35,208 bases of DNA from Sneathiellales bacterium. Its GTDB lineage: Bacteria > Pseudomonadota > Alphaproteobacteria > Sneathiellales > Sneathiellaceae. The stretch lies in NCBI GenBank assembly GCA_022360775.1, contig JAKSCD010000434.1:1-35208 (forward strand), in the 5' to 3' direction. The notes under the pieces were generated by a model. The model was not told the DNA's origin. It ran no database searches and worked only from the letters and a program-made list of their open reading frames with translations. How positions within the stretch are numbered: the stretch's first letter is position 1; every line of letters begins with the position of its first letter. The translations under genes were made by a program, and so were the position numbers. This document shows positions 9,123 to 18,265 of this stretch, piece after piece.

Positions 9123-10490
9123 ATGTCCGGACCTGCCAAGGGTGATGCTGTGGAAATCACCAATAAAGCCCAACTTGTTGAATTCGCTGAAAGCGGAAAC
9201 AAACCGAAAGAAGCCTGGCGGATTGGTACCGAACATGAAAAGTTTGGTTTTAACCTGGAAACACTTGACCCTCTCCCCTATGAAGGTCCAAGCGGAATTA
9301 AAGCAATGCTTGAAGGGTTGCAACGCTTTGGCTGGAAGCCGGAGTTCGAGGGCGACAATGTCATTGCCCTTACAATGCGGGGGCATTCGGTCAGCCTGGA
9401 GCCAGGCGGACAACTTGAACTCTCAGGAGAGGCCCTTGAAAATCTTCACCAGACCTGTAGTGAGGTGCATACACATCTGGCTCAGGTGCGCGAAGTCGGT
9501 GATGAAATCGGGGTAGGGTTTCTGGGATTGGGTTTCAGCCCGAAATGGACCCGTGAAGAAACACCGATTATGCCAAAAGGCCGCTACGGGATCATGAAAG
9601 CCTACATGCCCAAACGAGGGCAGCATGGCCTGGATATGATGTTCCGCTCCTGTACGGTTCAGGTTAATCTGGATTATGCCTCTGAAGCAGATATGGTGAA
9701 AAAATTCAGGACAAGCCTGGCTCTGCAGCCCGTTGCGACGGCTCTTTTCGCCAATTCACCATTTACAGAAGGAAAGCCAAATGGACATCTGAGCCACCGG
9801 AGCTATATCTGGACCGATACTGATCCGGATCGGACGGGAATGTTACCATTTGTCTTTGAAGATGGCTTTTCATATGAGCGCTATGTGGATTATGCGCTGG
9901 ATGTTCCCATGTATTTTGTTTATCGGGATGGTGACTATATTGACGTTTCGGGTCAATCTTTCAGGGATTTCCTGGAAGGAAGACTACCAGGGCTTCCAGG
10001 CGAGAAGCCTAATTTGGTGGATTGGGACAACCATCTGACAACCTTGTTTCCCGAAGTCAGAATGAAGCGGTTCCTTGAAATGCGTGGTGCAGATGGCGGG
10101 CCATGGCGCCGGCTTTGCGCTCTTCCGGCATTCTGGGTGGGCCTCCTTTATGATGATGCATCTCTTGATGCAGCCTGGGATCTGGTGAAAAACTGGACAG
10201 CAGAAGAGCGCCAGAATTTAAGAGACGGTGTGATTGCCCAGGCCATGTCCACGCCAACACCTGATGGTCGTACTGTACGTGAACTTGCACGTGATGTCCT
10301 GGAGATTTCCTCCGCCGGGCTTAAGGCGCGAAAACGTCTGGATAGTTTTGGTGAAGATGAAACCCATTTCCTGAATGCCCTGATAACAACAGTAGAAACG
10401 GGTGTCACACCAGCTGAAGAGCTTCTTGATCTGTTTAAGGGAGAGTGGAAGGGATCTGTTGATCCTGTTTTCCGTGACTTTGCCTATTAA
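9123..10490 (+). CDS. gshA: Glutamate-cysteine ligase, plant/alphaproteobacterial type
   Basis: GshA catalyses the first step of glutathione synthesis, the ATP-dependent joining of L-glutamate and L-cysteine in the cytoplasm. The 455-residue length fits the plant-like class found in alphaproteobacteria rather than the roughly 520-residue enterobacterial class. The family motif GTEHEKFGF is at residues 35-43, with further typical blocks [26 protein letters not shown] and [17 protein letters not shown] 9123 is preceded by AGAGGGA about 4 nt away, so the start is well supported. It lies downstream of rsmE on the same strand. Glutathione would connect to the thiol/peroxide genes near 25.6-27 kb, but only functionally, not by operon. 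Confidence 0.95.
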   Translation: MSGPAKGDAVEITNKAQLVEFAESGNKPKEAWRIGTEHEKFGFNLETLDPLPYEGPSGIKAMLEGLQRFGWKPEFEGDNVIALTMRGHSVSLEPGGQLELSGEALENLHQTCSEVHTHLAQVREVGDEIGVGFLGLGFSPKWTREETPIMPKGRYGIMKAYMPKRGQHGLDMMFRSCTVQVNLDYASEADMVKKFRTSLALQPVATALFANSPFTEGKPNGHLSHRSYIWTDTDPDRTGMLPFVFEDGFSYERYVDYALDVPMYFVYRDGDYIDVSGQSFRDFLEGRLPGLPGEKPNLVDWDNHLTTLFPEVRMKRFLEMRGADGGPWRRLCALPAFWVGLLYDDASLDAAWDLVKNWTAEERQNLRDGVIAQAMSTPTPDGRTVRELARDVLEISSAGLKARKRLDSFGEDETHFLNALITTVETGVTPAEELLDLFKGEWKGSVDPVFRDFAY

Positions 10491-10621
10491 CGCCATATGG
10501 TGAAAAGCTGGGTTGATTTTCTTGTTTGGAAATCGTTCTTTACTTGATTGAAACTAAAACCGTTTAGTATCCTTGAAAACTGTTTCACAATTGTGACAGT
10601 GGATAACAAGGTGTTTTTTGG

Positions 10622-11311
10622 ATGACGGTTAGTATTAATCCGCGAATATATTTTCGTTGGATGATTTGTATGGTGGTGGCTCTGATTGTTGCTCATTTTT
10701 TGACAACACTCATTCCTCAGCTTGCTGAAAAAGAGTCAATCAATCGGTTTTTCCATATGGGGGAGGAACAGAATCTCCCGACATTTTTCTCGACGATGAA
10801 TTTGTTGCTGAGCAGCACTCTTTTGTTTTTGATCGCGTCCCTAAGCTCAAAGAATAAACGAAAAGAAACGATATACTGGTTTGTTCTTGGTGTGATTTTT
10901 GTGTTTTTGGCGATTGACGAATTCACTTTTATTCATGAAACCATCAGCGCGATCACCAGAAGGTCTTTAAAAACAGAAGGATATCTGTTTTTTGCCTGGG
11001 TCATTCCTTACGCTTTTGTGCTTCTTGTCATCGCTGTTTTTTACTTCCGTTTCCTTTTGTTAATTCCGAAGAAAACATGCAGGCAGTTTATTGTTGCTGG
11101 CGGAGTTTACATTTGCGGCGCGATGGGCCTGGAGGTAATCAGCTCTGGCCATGCTTATAGTGAGGGTGTAGAGACGCTGACATATAATGTCCTCAATGCT
11201 TGTGAGGAAACGCTGGAAATGATTGGAATTATCCTTTTTATCCAGGCGTTGTTTGAGTATTTATATGCTCAGTGGGAGGGTTTTTACATACGTATCGATC
11301 CAAAAAACTAG
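10622..11311 (+). CDS. Uncharacterised six-helix membrane protein
   Basis: I cannot name this 229-residue protein. Six hydrophobic segments are visible, near residues 12-31, 54-74, 83-101, 119-146, 154-173 and 196-215. Polar residues in or beside the helices stand out: GEEQNLPTFFS before helix 2, DEFTFIHE at the end of helix 3, GLE in helix 5, and EETLEMIG entering helix 6. The spacing of Asp, Glu and His resembles what I recall from other unnamed bacterial membrane proteins with E-N-x-P-T, D-E, H-E and E-E-x-x-E motifs, so this is probably a real family rather than a chance ORF. Such a set could bind a metal or a polar head group, but that is inference. ATG 10622 follows AAGGTG by 8 nt. A perfect 10-bp palindrome (10586-10595) lies just upstream. 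It is convergent with the cytochrome-like gene 20 nt away. Confidence 0.75.
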   Translation: MTVSINPRIYFRWMICMVVALIVAHFLTTLIPQLAEKESINRFFHMGEEQNLPTFFSTMNLLLSSTLLFLIASLSSKNKRKETIYWFVLGVIFVFLAIDEFTFIHETISAITRRSLKTEGYLFFAWVIPYAFVLLVIAVFYFRFLLLIPKKTCRQFIVAGGVYICGAMGLEVISSGHAYSEGVETLTYNVLNACEETLEMIGIILFIQALFEYLYAQWEGFYIRIDPKN

Positions 11312-11331
11312 CTCATTTGGAGCTGGCTCAA

Positions 11332-12156
11332 TCATTCATACTGTTTCAGTATTGAATTATAGTGATTTATTGCAGCCCTTTTGTTTTTATGTGCTTCAAC
11401 TCTTAAGGCACTCAGGGATTTTGCAAGTGAAGAAAGTTCCTGCCTATTTCCGTTATCCAAAAGTCTTTCAAGTGTTTCCTTAATTAATCCAACGCGCTGA
11501 TCTAACATTCTCCAATCTCCGGAATGAAGTGGATCCTTCAACAGTTGTAGCAAGTCAGCTAGAACAAAGGCAGGTTGGTGTTGTTCATGTGCATGATCTT
11601 TTCTTTCTTCCAGCAAAGACATGTAAGACATTAATGGGTCAAGAACCGCTATGTCAGGTTCCGGTCCCCCAAATTCCTTGACGATGACATTTTCTGTGAA
11701 CCTTCGCAGGGAGAGAATATTGTTCTGGTGTCCATAAGGGGCGGTATTTCTGATGTTTCGAAGTGTTGGTATTGCAATCGGGTTGAATAGACTGTCTTCG
11801 CCGCCGTCATGCCAGAAGCTGCTGGTTAAATCGATTGTGCCTGGTTCGGAAGAAAGCTTGGGGATAAAGAAATCTGAATTTCTATGTCCATTCGGATGAC
11901 AGCTATTGCAGGACAAACCAATACGAACGGCTTTTTCACCAAGTATTGAGGGGCTGTTGAAAAGGAGTTTACCAAGCAAGGTATCCCCTTCAAGTCTGGC
12001 GCCATTTGCCAATTGTTCAGGCGCGATTACTGTCATTCCAGTATGACTGCCAGCGGGTAGCCATTGGGTTTCATCAGCGATTATAGAAGGTATCATTGTA
12101 AACAGACTTATAAAAAGAACGCCGACAAAAGCGACTTTAAGTATGTTTCTACGCAT
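11332..12156 (-). CDS. Single-heme MauG/cytochrome c peroxidase-like periplasmic protein
   Basis: The 274-residue product from ATG 12156 has a signal peptide (MRRN, hydrophobic 9-24, probable cleavage after IIA at 27). It carries one c-type heme motif, CNSCH, at residues 83-87. Further on, IPTLRNIRNTAPYGHQNN with the following SLRRFTE resembles the 'P-x-LRN-x-x-x-TAPY-x-H' block of di-heme peroxidases and MauG-like proteins. Only one CxxCH is present, so it is not a classical di-heme enzyme. A longer reading from TTG 12180 would overlap tldD by 20 nt. I prefer the ATG because it starts 4 nt after the tldD stop and gives a normal signal peptide, although no Shine-Dalgarno is visible, which suggests translational coupling. 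The substrate is unknown. Electron transfer in the periplasm is the safest statement. Confidence 0.7.
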   Translation of the reverse strand: MRRNILKVAFVGVLFISLFTMIPSIIADETQWLPAGSHTGMTVIAPEQLANGARLEGDTLLGKLLFNSPSILGEKAVRIGLSCNSCHPNGHRNSDFFIPKLSSEPGTIDLTSSFWHDGGEDSLFNPIAIPTLRNIRNTAPYGHQNNILSLRRFTENVIVKEFGGPEPDIAVLDPLMSYMSLLEERKDHAHEQHQPAFVLADLLQLLKDPLHSGDWRMLDQRVGLIKETLERLLDNGNRQELSSLAKSLSALRVEAHKNKRAAINHYNSILKQYE

Positions 12157-12160
12157 GATT

Positions 12161-13594
12161 TTAAGAGGCAGTGCCCCCAACTGTCAGTCCTCCCAGCAGC
12201 ATGGTCGGCTGCCCAACACCAACAGGTACGCTTTGACCTGCTTTGCCGCAGGTCCCTATGCCGCTATCAAGCGCCATGTCATTCCCGATAGCTTTCACAT
12301 GTTTAAGGGCTTCACTACCCGTTCCGATCAATGTCGCCCCTTTTACCGGTGCAGTCAGTTTGCCATCTTCTATAAGATAGGCTTCGGTGCAGGAGAACAC
12401 AAATTTTCCCGAGGTAATGTCAACCTGTCCGCCGCCAAAATTGATGGTATAGAGGCCTTTTTTCACGGATGAAATGATTTCGTCCGGTTCTTTGTCGCCG
12501 CCGAGCATATAGGTGTTCGTCATACGTGGCATTGGCATATGGGCGAAGCTTTCCCTGCGTCCGTTTCCAGTGGGCTCAACCCCCATAAGCCGTGCATTCT
12601 GGCGATCCTGCATATATCCTACAAGAATACCATCTTCAATCAATGTCGTGGATGAGGAGGCGGTTCCTTCGTCATCAACGCTGAGCGAGCCCCGGCGATC
12701 CGGAATTGTTCCGTCATCAACAACAGTCACGCCTGGCGCCGCAACGCGCTCTCCGATAAGTCCTGAAAAAACGGATGTCTGCTTTCGATTGAAATCTCCT
12801 TCAAGGCCGTGTCCAACGGCTTCATGTAAAATAATACCTGGCCAGCCGGGACCAACGATGACATCCATTTCACCTGCAGGCGCATCTACAGCATCCAGAT
12901 TAACAACGGCCTGGCGCAAGGCTTCATCCACAGCCTCTTGCCAGGTCTGTTCTTCCAGGTAAAAGTCATACCCTGTGCGCCCGCCCATTCCGTGACTGCC
13001 GGTTTCCCGGCGACCATTTTGTTCGACCACGACAGAAACATTTAATCGGACAAGAGGGCGGATATCGCCGCTTCTCTCGCCGCCAGCACGGATAATTTCT
13101 ATTCCCTGCCAGGAGCCTGCGAGAGAGGTTGAAACCTGGACTACCCGGCTATCTCGGGACCGTGCATAGGCATCAATTTCACCCAGAGTTTTGACTTTTG
13201 CATCAAAAGGAATGTTCTGCAGTGGATTTTCATCTGTATAAAGCGACCGGTTCGCCCCTGCAGGAGCAAGTGCAACAGTACCCTGATGCCCTTTTGTTAC
13301 CGCTTTCACCGTCTCTGCGGCATTGTTGATCGCCTGTTCATTCAATTCTGAAGCATGGGCAAAGCCCGTCGCTTCGCCGCTGACAGCACGAAGTCCAAAG
13401 CCGGTAGTGGTATCAAAACTTGCGCTTTTCAGTCGGCCATCGTCAAAAGAGAATCCTTCCGACTGCCGGTATTCAAGGAATAACTCTCCATCATCGGCGC
13501 CATTTAGAGAGTTCGAAACGATTTTCTCGACGGCTTGTCGATCCATATCCGTTCCCTCAAAGAAAAGTTTGTTGGCTGTTTTGATGTCAGTCAC
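12161..13594 (-). CDS. tldD: Metalloprotease TldD
   Basis: TldD is the zinc-bearing subunit of the TldD/TldE (PmbA) peptidase, which degrades unfolded peptides and processes modified peptides in E. coli. The 477-residue length is normal. The zinc motif HEAVGH is at residues 257-262, inside GPGWPGIILHEAVGHGLEGDF. The Cys region CGKAGQSVPVGVGQP near residue 449 matches the third ligand described for E. coli TldD. ATG 13594 gives a complete N-terminal domain. No tldE/pmbA gene is in the window. The gene is divergent from the cox operon across 484 nt, and a heme-protein gene follows 4 nt after its stop, so the two are probably co-transcribed. Confidence 0.95.
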   Translation of the reverse strand: MTDIKTANKLFFEGTDMDRQAVEKIVSNSLNGADDGELFLEYRQSEGFSFDDGRLKSASFDTTTGFGLRAVSGEATGFAHASELNEQAINNAAETVKAVTKGHQGTVALAPAGANRSLYTDENPLQNIPFDAKVKTLGEIDAYARSRDSRVVQVSTSLAGSWQGIEIIRAGGERSGDIRPLVRLNVSVVVEQNGRRETGSHGMGGRTGYDFYLEEQTWQEAVDEALRQAVVNLDAVDAPAGEMDVIVGPGWPGIILHEAVGHGLEGDFNRKQTSVFSGLIGERVAAPGVTVVDDGTIPDRRGSLSVDDEGTASSSTTLIEDGILVGYMQDRQNARLMGVEPTGNGRRESFAHMPMPRMTNTYMLGGDKEPDEIISSVKKGLYTINFGGGQVDITSGKFVFSCTEAYLIEDGKLTAPVKGATLIGTGSEALKHVKAIGNDMALDSGIGTCGKAGQSVPVGVGQPTMLLGGLTVGGTAS

Positions 13595-13783
13595 GCCTGG
13601 CTCCGCTTGATAATGAAATCGTCTGTCCTACACTCTCCTCTGAATATGTGTGTTCTTCGTGAGAATGTCGAGTAACAGATTGGTTTCTTTCGTTGATTCA
13701 GTCGAAAAATGTTCTGGCAGTTGCCCTGATGCGACAAAATGTCACAACTTGACAAAAATTCAGTGCTGCTGTTCGAAGTTTTC

Positions 13784-13813
13784 TTGACAGCCAGATAAAG
13801 AAATTAACTATGT
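13784..13813 (+). promoter_or_regulatory. Candidate upstream cox promoter P1
   Basis: A consensus TTGACA (13784-13789) is followed after 18 bp by CTATGT (13808-13813), a form accepted by alphaproteobacterial housekeeping sigma factors. Transcripts from here would have a leader of about 260 nt before coxB and would include the 9-codon ORF at 13905. The call is seen by eye only. Confidence 0.35.
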
Positions 13814-13904
13814 AACTTATTGTTTTTGTTTGTTTTGAGCGGTCTTGATCAGAGGCTTTTATTATTAGGTATCAGGCATAAAAAGCTTTTGAAGGAGGAG
13901 AGGC

Positions 13905-13931
13905 TTGTTCAATTTGCAACGGATGGTGTAG
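13905..13931 (+). CDS. Possible 8-residue leader ORF
   Basis: The sequence AAGGAGG (13892-13898) lies 6 nt before a TTG that opens an eight-residue reading frame (MFNLQRMV, stop TAG 13929-13931). This is one of the best Shine-Dalgarno matches in the window, yet no long frame follows it. It would be transcribed only from the upstream promoter P1. It could be a leader peptide or a chance purine run. No function is claimed. Confidence 0.2.
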   Translation: MFNLQRMV

Positions 13932-13944
13932 GTTCCGCTCCAAA

Positions 13945-13958
13945 TTGATCTGAATCAT
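13945..13958. promoter_or_regulatory. FNR-type box 1 upstream of coxB
   Basis: TTGAT-CTGA-ATCAT matches the FNR/FixK-class consensus TTGAT-N4-ATCAA at nine of ten positions. Its centre is exactly 16 bp upstream of the centre of the perfect second box. Relative to the predicted start of promoter P2 it sits near -44. Confidence 0.55.
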
Positions 13959-13960
13959 TT

Positions 13961-13974
13961 TTGATTTGCATCAA
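13961..13974. promoter_or_regulatory. FNR-type box 2 (perfect consensus) overlapping the cox -35
   Basis: TTGAT-TTGC-ATCAA is a perfect match to the FNR/FnrL/FixK-class half-site pair. Its left half is also the -35 hexamer TTGATT of promoter P2. A protein bound here would cover the promoter, so repression is the simplest prediction. That would fit an aa3-type low-affinity oxidase being turned down when oxygen is low. Confidence 0.65.
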
Positions 13975-13989
13975 TAGACTGGCTATAAA
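13961..13989 (+). promoter_or_regulatory. Candidate proximal cox promoter P2
   Basis: The -35 TTGATT (13961-13966) and -10 TATAAA (13984-13989) have an ideal 17-bp spacer. The predicted start is near 13996, about 83 nt before the coxB ATG. FNR-type box 2 overlaps the -35. Confidence 0.5.
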
Positions 13990-14078
13990 CAGTAAATGAC
14001 TCAAAATTCCTTTTTTGGCACTGCCGGCTGAGAATGAGAATTTGCCAAGCTTAAGAAAGCGAATAGAAACGGGAATAA

Positions 14079-14930
14079 ATGATGGCTATGGTTAAGAATG
14101 TTGTCGCCCTGTTTGCTGCTGCCGCAGCGACGGTGTTGACAATGGGGAATGCCATTGCAGCTCAAGGACAGGCTGCTCCATGGCAACTCGGGCTTCAGGA
14201 TGCTTTTTCTCCTGTCGCTCATGACATGCATGACTTTCACAATTTGTTGTTGGTCATTATCACTGCAATTTCAGTCTTTGTTTTATTGCTGTTGATTTAT
14301 GTAGTGGTTCGCTTTAACCGCAAAGCCAACCCTAACCCTTCCAAAACATCACATAACACCCTGATCGAAATCGTCTGGACGGTCGTGCCGATTATGGTTT
14401 TGATCGCAATTGCGGTTCCTTCCTTCAACCTGCTTTACAAAGGTGATCGGATCGAGAACGCGGACATGACCCTGAAAGCGATCGGTTATCAGTGGTACTG
14501 GGGTTATGAATATGTGGACGAAGACGAGCTCGCTTTTGAAGCTGTAATGCTTGAGGATGATGAGCTTGAAGAAGGCCAGCCAAGGCTTCTGGCAACAGAT
14601 AACGTTATCGTTCTTCCGATTGATACAAATATCCGTCTGCTCGTGACAGCAGAAGATGTTTTGCATTCCTGGGCCATGCCAGCATTCGGCGTGAAGCTTG
14701 ATGCCGTTCCCGGCCGTCTCAACGAAACCTGGATGCGAATTGAAAAAGAAGGCATGTATTACGGACAGTGTTCTGAACTGTGCGGTGCACGCCATGGCTT
14801 CATGCCGATCGCTGTCAAAGCGGTCAGCAAGGAAGACTATAAAAAATGGCTTGTAGAAGCCAAAAAAGAATTCGCCAGCGCAGGTGATCCAGCCACTAAA
14901 ATGGCTGATGCATCTGCTGTAACCCAGTAA
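14079..14930 (+). CDS. coxB: Cytochrome c oxidase subunit II (aa3-type)
   Basis: CoxB accepts electrons from cytochrome c through its periplasmic CuA centre and passes them to subunit I. The 283-residue protein has a signal peptide (residues 1-28), two membrane helices (about 56-77 and 96-117) and a C-terminal cupredoxin domain. The CuA ligands are all visible: H196 in DVLHSW, then C231, E233, C235, H239 and M242 in CSELCGARHGFM. The aromatic electron-entry patch GYQWYWGYEY is at 136-145. There is no fused cytochrome c domain, so a separate or membrane-bound cytochrome c is needed. GGGA lies 5 nt before ATG 14079; a second ATG follows immediately. It is the first gene of the cox operon, with coxA 22 nt downstream. 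Confidence 0.97.
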   Translation: MMAMVKNVVALFAAAAATVLTMGNAIAAQGQAAPWQLGLQDAFSPVAHDMHDFHNLLLVIITAISVFVLLLLIYVVVRFNRKANPNPSKTSHNTLIEIVWTVVPIMVLIAIAVPSFNLLYKGDRIENADMTLKAIGYQWYWGYEYVDEDELAFEAVMLEDDELEEGQPRLLATDNVIVLPIDTNIRLLVTAEDVLHSWAMPAFGVKLDAVPGRLNETWMRIEKEGMYYGQCSELCGARHGFMPIAVKAVSKEDYKKWLVEAKKEFASAGDPATKMADASAVTQ

Positions 14931-14937
14931 TCCCTAG

Positions 14938-16557
<1,620 letters not shown>

Positions 16558-16571
16558 GAACGGAGTCTCTT

Positions 16572-17486
16572 GTGTCTGACACAAGCATGATCGGTAACGC
16601 TACCCGCGCCGCAGAACCTGTCGCGCGGGCCAGCGATTACTTTGCTCTTCTCAAACCACGTGTCATGTCCCTGGTTGTCTTTACCGGCCTTGTCGGTATG
16701 GCAGTTGCCCCAGGGTCTCTGCATCCGGTTCTATCTTTCACCGCTTTGCTTTGCATTGCGATCGGTGCGGGCGCGTCCGGTGCCATTAACATGTGGTATG
16801 ATGCGGATATCGACCAGATTATGGAGCGGACAAAAAACCGTCCTGTACCCTCTGGTCGGGTAACTGCAAATGAGGCTTTGGCTGTTGGAGTGACACTTTC
16901 GGTTGCTTCCGTGTTGATGATGGGGCTGGTGATTAATTATGTCGCGGCTATCCTGCTGGCGGTTACAATCGGGTTCTATATCTTCGTTTACACCATGTGG
17001 CTGAAACGCCGGACACCGCAGAATATTGTGATCGGCGGGGCTGCCGGTGCTTTTCCTCCCATGATCGGGTGGGCTGCTGTTACTGGTGATATCAGTGTTG
17101 AATCTGTTGTTCTGTTTGCCATCATCTTCATTTGGACACCGCCTCATTTCTGGGCTTTGTCCCTGTGGCGGGATATCGATTACGCCAATGCCGGTGTACC
17201 GATGCTGCCTGTTGTCGCCGGGCGTGAAGCCACGAGAAGACAGGTCGTATTCTATAGTGTGTTACTGTTTCCTATTGCTGTGATGCCTTATTTCCTGGGA
17301 TATGCAGGGATTTTCTACGGTATTGGTTCAGCAATGCTGGGAGCGGCCTTTTTGTATGGTGCTGTAAAAGTCTGGCTTAAGAAGGATGAGAAAAGTGCGA
17401 AACAGCTTTTTGCATTTTCGCTGCTCTATCTCTTCCTGATCTTTGCCATGCTTCTCGGCGAGAATATCGTTCGGAGCATGTTGTGA
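16572..17486 (+). CDS. ctaB: Protoheme IX farnesyltransferase (heme O synthase)
   Basis: CtaB farnesylates heme b to heme O, the precursor of the heme A used by the oxidase encoded alongside. The 304-residue product is a UbiA-superfamily membrane protein. Its prenyl-binding motif is NMWYDADIDQIMERT (N73, D77, D81) followed by KNRPVPSG. A second signature is YANAGVPMLPVVAG. I chose GTG 16572 because GGAG lies exactly 6 nt upstream; ATG 16587 is a later alternative. About nine hydrophobic helices are visible. The stop overlaps the start of the next small ORF (TGATG), indicating translational coupling within the operon. Confidence 0.96.
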   Translation: MSDTSMIGNATRAAEPVARASDYFALLKPRVMSLVVFTGLVGMAVAPGSLHPVLSFTALLCIAIGAGASGAINMWYDADIDQIMERTKNRPVPSGRVTANEALAVGVTLSVASVLMMGLVINYVAAILLAVTIGFYIFVYTMWLKRRTPQNIVIGGAAGAFPPMIGWAAVTGDISVESVVLFAIIFIWTPPHFWALSLWRDIDYANAGVPMLPVVAGREATRRQVVFYSVLLFPIAVMPYFLGYAGIFYGIGSAMLGAAFLYGAVKVWLKKDEKSAKQLFAFSLLYLFLIFAMLLGENIVRSML

Positions 17487-17608
17487 TGTCAGACGAAGAC
17501 GAGAAGAAAAAGATCAGGACCAGAAATCTCGTTCTGGGTGGTATTCTGTTTGCCCTCGTGATCCTTTTTTATCTCATCACGGTTGTCAAAATGACGGGAG
17601 CTGCCTGA
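17486..17608 (+). CDS. Small single-helix cox operon protein (CoxF-like)
   Basis: This 40-residue ORF fills the gap between ctaB and ctaG. Its ATG overlaps the ctaB stop in TGATG, and its own stop overlaps the ctaG ATG in a second TGATG, so it must be translated as part of the chain. The N-terminus is charged (MSDEDEKKKIRTRN), followed by one membrane helix at about residues 15-34 and a short tail KMTGAA. Short proteins of this charged-then-helix plan (often labelled CoxF or 'cytochrome c oxidase assembly') occupy this exact place in other alphaproteobacterial cox operons. A role in oxidase assembly or stability is inferred from that position. Confidence 0.85.
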   Translation: MSDEDEKKKIRTRNLVLGGILFALVILFYLITVVKMTGAA

Positions 17609-18207
17609 TGGAAGCAAATTCTGCAAGAAAATCATCCAGACTGGCTTTGGTGCTGGTTGGGGTTGCTGTCGGAATGGTCGGCCTCGCCTATGCGTCTGTG
17701 CCGCTTTATGATCTTTTTTGCAGGGTAACCGGTTATGGCGGGACAACGCAGCAGGCCGAAGAAGAATCAGATGTCATCCTGGACCAGGACATTACGGTCA
17801 GTTTTGATGCCAATACAGCGCGCAAGATGCCTTGGGATTTCAAACCGGTTAAAAAGGCAGTGACCTTGAAGATCGGGCAGACCGGAATTGCATATTACGA
17901 AGCGTATAATCCGACAAATCGGACGATCAAGGGGACTGCTTCTTTTAATGTGACGCCTATGAAGGCTGGGCAGTATTTTACCAAGATTGATTGCTTCTGT
18001 TTCACAGAGCAAACACTAAAACCGGGGCAGCGGGTGGATATGCCGGTGACATTTTATGTCGATCCGGAAATCGCCAGTGATCCCAACACAAAAGAAGTGA
18101 AGACAATTACACTTTCTTATACTTTCTTCCCTATGGAAGAAGAGGGGGAGGAAACAGTGTCTTCACTGGACGAGAATGCGGCCGACAAGGCCGTGAGTGC
18201 TAACTGA
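17608..18207 (+). CDS. ctaG: Cytochrome c oxidase copper-assembly protein CtaG (Cox11 family)
   Basis: CtaG/Cox11 delivers copper to the CuB site of subunit I. The start is ATG 17608, not the much longer upstream frame, because it overlaps the preceding stop. This gives 199 residues. One N-terminal membrane anchor (about 11-31) is followed by [18 protein letters not shown], the classic Cox11 block, and then a beta-sandwich domain. The copper motif is C129-F-C131 in [10 protein letters not shown], followed by [18 protein letters not shown]. The acidic C-terminal tail (about 175-199) is variable in the family. coxC follows after 58 nt with its own ribosome site. Confidence 0.96.
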   Translation: MEANSARKSSRLALVLVGVAVGMVGLAYASVPLYDLFCRVTGYGGTTQQAEEESDVILDQDITVSFDANTARKMPWDFKPVKKAVTLKIGQTGIAYYEAYNPTNRTIKGTASFNVTPMKAGQYFTKIDCFCFTEQTLKPGQRVDMPVTFYVDPEIASDPNTKEVKTITLSYTFFPMEEEGEETVSSLDENAADKAVSAN

Positions 18208-18265
18208 TCCACAAAGGATCTTTTTGATAAAGCCGGATGAACCGGCATTATTGCAGGAGTTTAAC

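Larger units (their letters stand above)
13595..14078. other. Divergent intergenic region between tldD and coxB
   Basis: This 484-nt AT-rich stretch holds no gene of normal size. On the plus strand I see two candidate promoters (13784-13813 and 13961-13989), two FNR-type boxes (13945-13958 and 13961-13974), and a very short ORF at 13905-13931 with a strong ribosome site. The tldD promoter must lie in the left part, but I cannot place it. The region is unusually long compared with the other gaps in this window, which fits a regulated oxidase operon. Confidence 0.7.

Noticed and set aside
11310-11324. AGCTC-ATTTG-GAGCT hairpin between convergent genes
   Set aside because: It is only 5 bp with no T run, so it is not a supported terminator.
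17443-18207. Long 254-codon frame containing ctaG
   Set aside because: The upstream 55 codons overlap ctaB and the small ORF out of frame; the TGATG junction and the Cox11 N-terminus fix the start at 17608.
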